From: DLKC01 sp002478885
Lineage (GTDB): Bacteria > Bacteroidota > Bacteroidia > Chitinophagales > Chitinophagaceae
Assembly (NCBI GenBank): GCA_046329585.1
Contig: JAXLUI010000003.1
Location: 186,001 to 250,000, forward strand
Reading direction: 5' to 3'
Length of the DNA stretch: 64,000 nt
The notes beneath the pieces were generated by a model. It had not been told where the DNA came from. It saw only the letters and a list, made by a program, of their open reading frames with translations, and searched no databases. Position 1 is the stretch's first letter, and each line of letters starts with the position of its first letter. Positions 63,612 to 64,000 of this stretch are shown here, piece after piece. Made by a program: the position numbers and the translations under genes.

Positions 63612-63902
63612 TTACTTTACAATTAACAAAGATGCGTTCTGCAAAGCTTTCACTGAGTGCTTTTCCGACGCTTTGAACGTGAACATATCGCCTTTTAACA
63701 GTTTGTGATCAATTTCATCTTTGGTAAAAATGATTTCCCCTTCCAGCACTGTGAGAAACGCATCACTATTTGATTGATGCGGTTTTAGAAACTCGCCCTG
63801 CTGCATGCTCAATAGCATAACATGAAAGCGGTCTTCTTTATATAACTGCTGTTTCTTTATCCTGTCGTACACGATCAGATCATTGATGTTTCCTGTGAGC
63901 AT
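63612..63902 (-). CDS. Small cupin-domain protein
   Basis: A 96-residue single-domain cupin. The core shows LKPHQSNSDAFLTVLEGEIIFTKD, which resembles cupin motif 1 (H-x-S-x-x-x-x-x-VLEG). GDMFTFKASEKHSVKALQNASLLIV is motif 2 with the late His. The first conserved His pair is reduced (PHQS), so metal binding is uncertain. It is the first gene of a two-gene unit with the truncated hemoglobin, suggesting a shared stress or redox setting (inference). Confidence 0.82.
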   Translation of the reverse strand: MLTGNINDLIVYDRIKKQQLYKEDRFHVMLLSMQQGEFLKPHQSNSDAFLTVLEGEIIFTKDEIDHKLLKGDMFTFKASEKHSVKALQNASLLIVK

Positions 63903-63919
63903 AATTTTTTAATTTTTTT

Positions 63920-63971
63920 GGAGCCGGGCTGCAGTACACTAATCAGCATTTGTTGCGTCGCACTCTTCGGG
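63920..63971 (+). repeat. Dispersed family A, long copy at the right edge
   Basis: GGAGCCGGGCTGCAG outer segment, then TTGCGTCGCACTCTTCGGG core (63953-63971). Confidence 0.72.
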
Positions 63972-64000
63972 TACAGTACCTTGCCAGGCCAGGTCTTACA

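Noticed and set aside
1..64000. tRNA or rRNA genes
   Set aside because: No TTCRA-type T-loop with a CCA end or rRNA-like sequence was noticed in any intergenic region.

Overview
The window looks like chromosome from a Bacteroidota bacterium of the Chitinophagaceae type. The evidence is an Oar-like TonB-dependent receptor, PorT of the type IX secretion system, a GldA-like gliding ABC ATPase, many secreted proteins with a Bacteroidota-style signal ending in AQ, few Shine-Dalgarno sequences, and a recurrent -7 promoter-like motif of the form TAnCTTyG close to start codons. No tRNA, rRNA or CRISPR array was seen.

Layout. 1-5.3 kb: a metallophosphoesterase, a surface-polysaccharide pair (Gfo/Idh/MocA oxidoreductase and polyprenyl sugar-phosphate transferase), a FemAB/GNAT-like protein and IspD. 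5.4-16 kb: a VWA-domain protein, PorT overlapping UbiE/MenG, a PLP enzyme, two zinc-ribbon membrane proteins (one a CPBP protease), an M28 peptidase with RpiB, TatC and a DUF4136 lipoprotein. 16-27 kb: a TonB receptor, a YncE-like propeller/phosphoesterase fusion, RecO, a sulfatase-fold lipoprotein lacking the catalytic Cys, and acetyl-CoA synthetase. 27.4-38.1 kb: an accessory defence island. It holds a type I restriction-modification locus (hsdR, hsdM, hsdS) interrupted by an unknown gene, a GxxExxY PD-(D/E)XK protein and a 1.1 kb hairpin-repeat array, followed by a possible PD-(D/E)XK protein, a DUF2971 protein and a GIY-YIG/DUF4357 protein. 38.5-46.4 kb: a rifamycin phosphotransferase (Rph), a lipoprotein, an SRPBCC protein, KatG and a VanZ-like protein. 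46.4-53 kb: three secreted carbohydrate-active proteins, including a glycosidase-PHP fusion. 53-64 kb: membrane and envelope proteins, an MFS symporter with a small partner, a DUF5916 protein, GldA, a fasciclin lipoprotein, a DUF2461 protein, and a truncated hemoglobin with a cupin.

The most unusual part is the hsd locus. A hairpin element about 80-100 bp long, bounded by GTCTGAAC and GTTCAGAC, occurs in three settings. One copy lies just upstream of the GxxExxY gene. A ten-unit tandem array begins at that gene's own stop codon and runs to the start of hsdM. A further copy lies in frame inside the central linker of hsdS. A 12-codon remnant of the hsdM start sits upstream of the insertion, next to another GTCTGAAC. 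Together these suggest a mobile or amplifying hairpin element associated with a GxxExxY nuclease-like protein and living in a restriction locus.

A second, unrelated dispersed family (core TTGCGTCGCACwCTTGTrC) occurs about 20 times between genes over the whole window, often as inverted pairs. A third, smaller family (core CATAGCCGGCGGGC..TTGTATTCGCG) occurs four times. Coding starts were moved inward wherever the longest open frame ran into these repeats or lacked a signal peptide at its N terminus.
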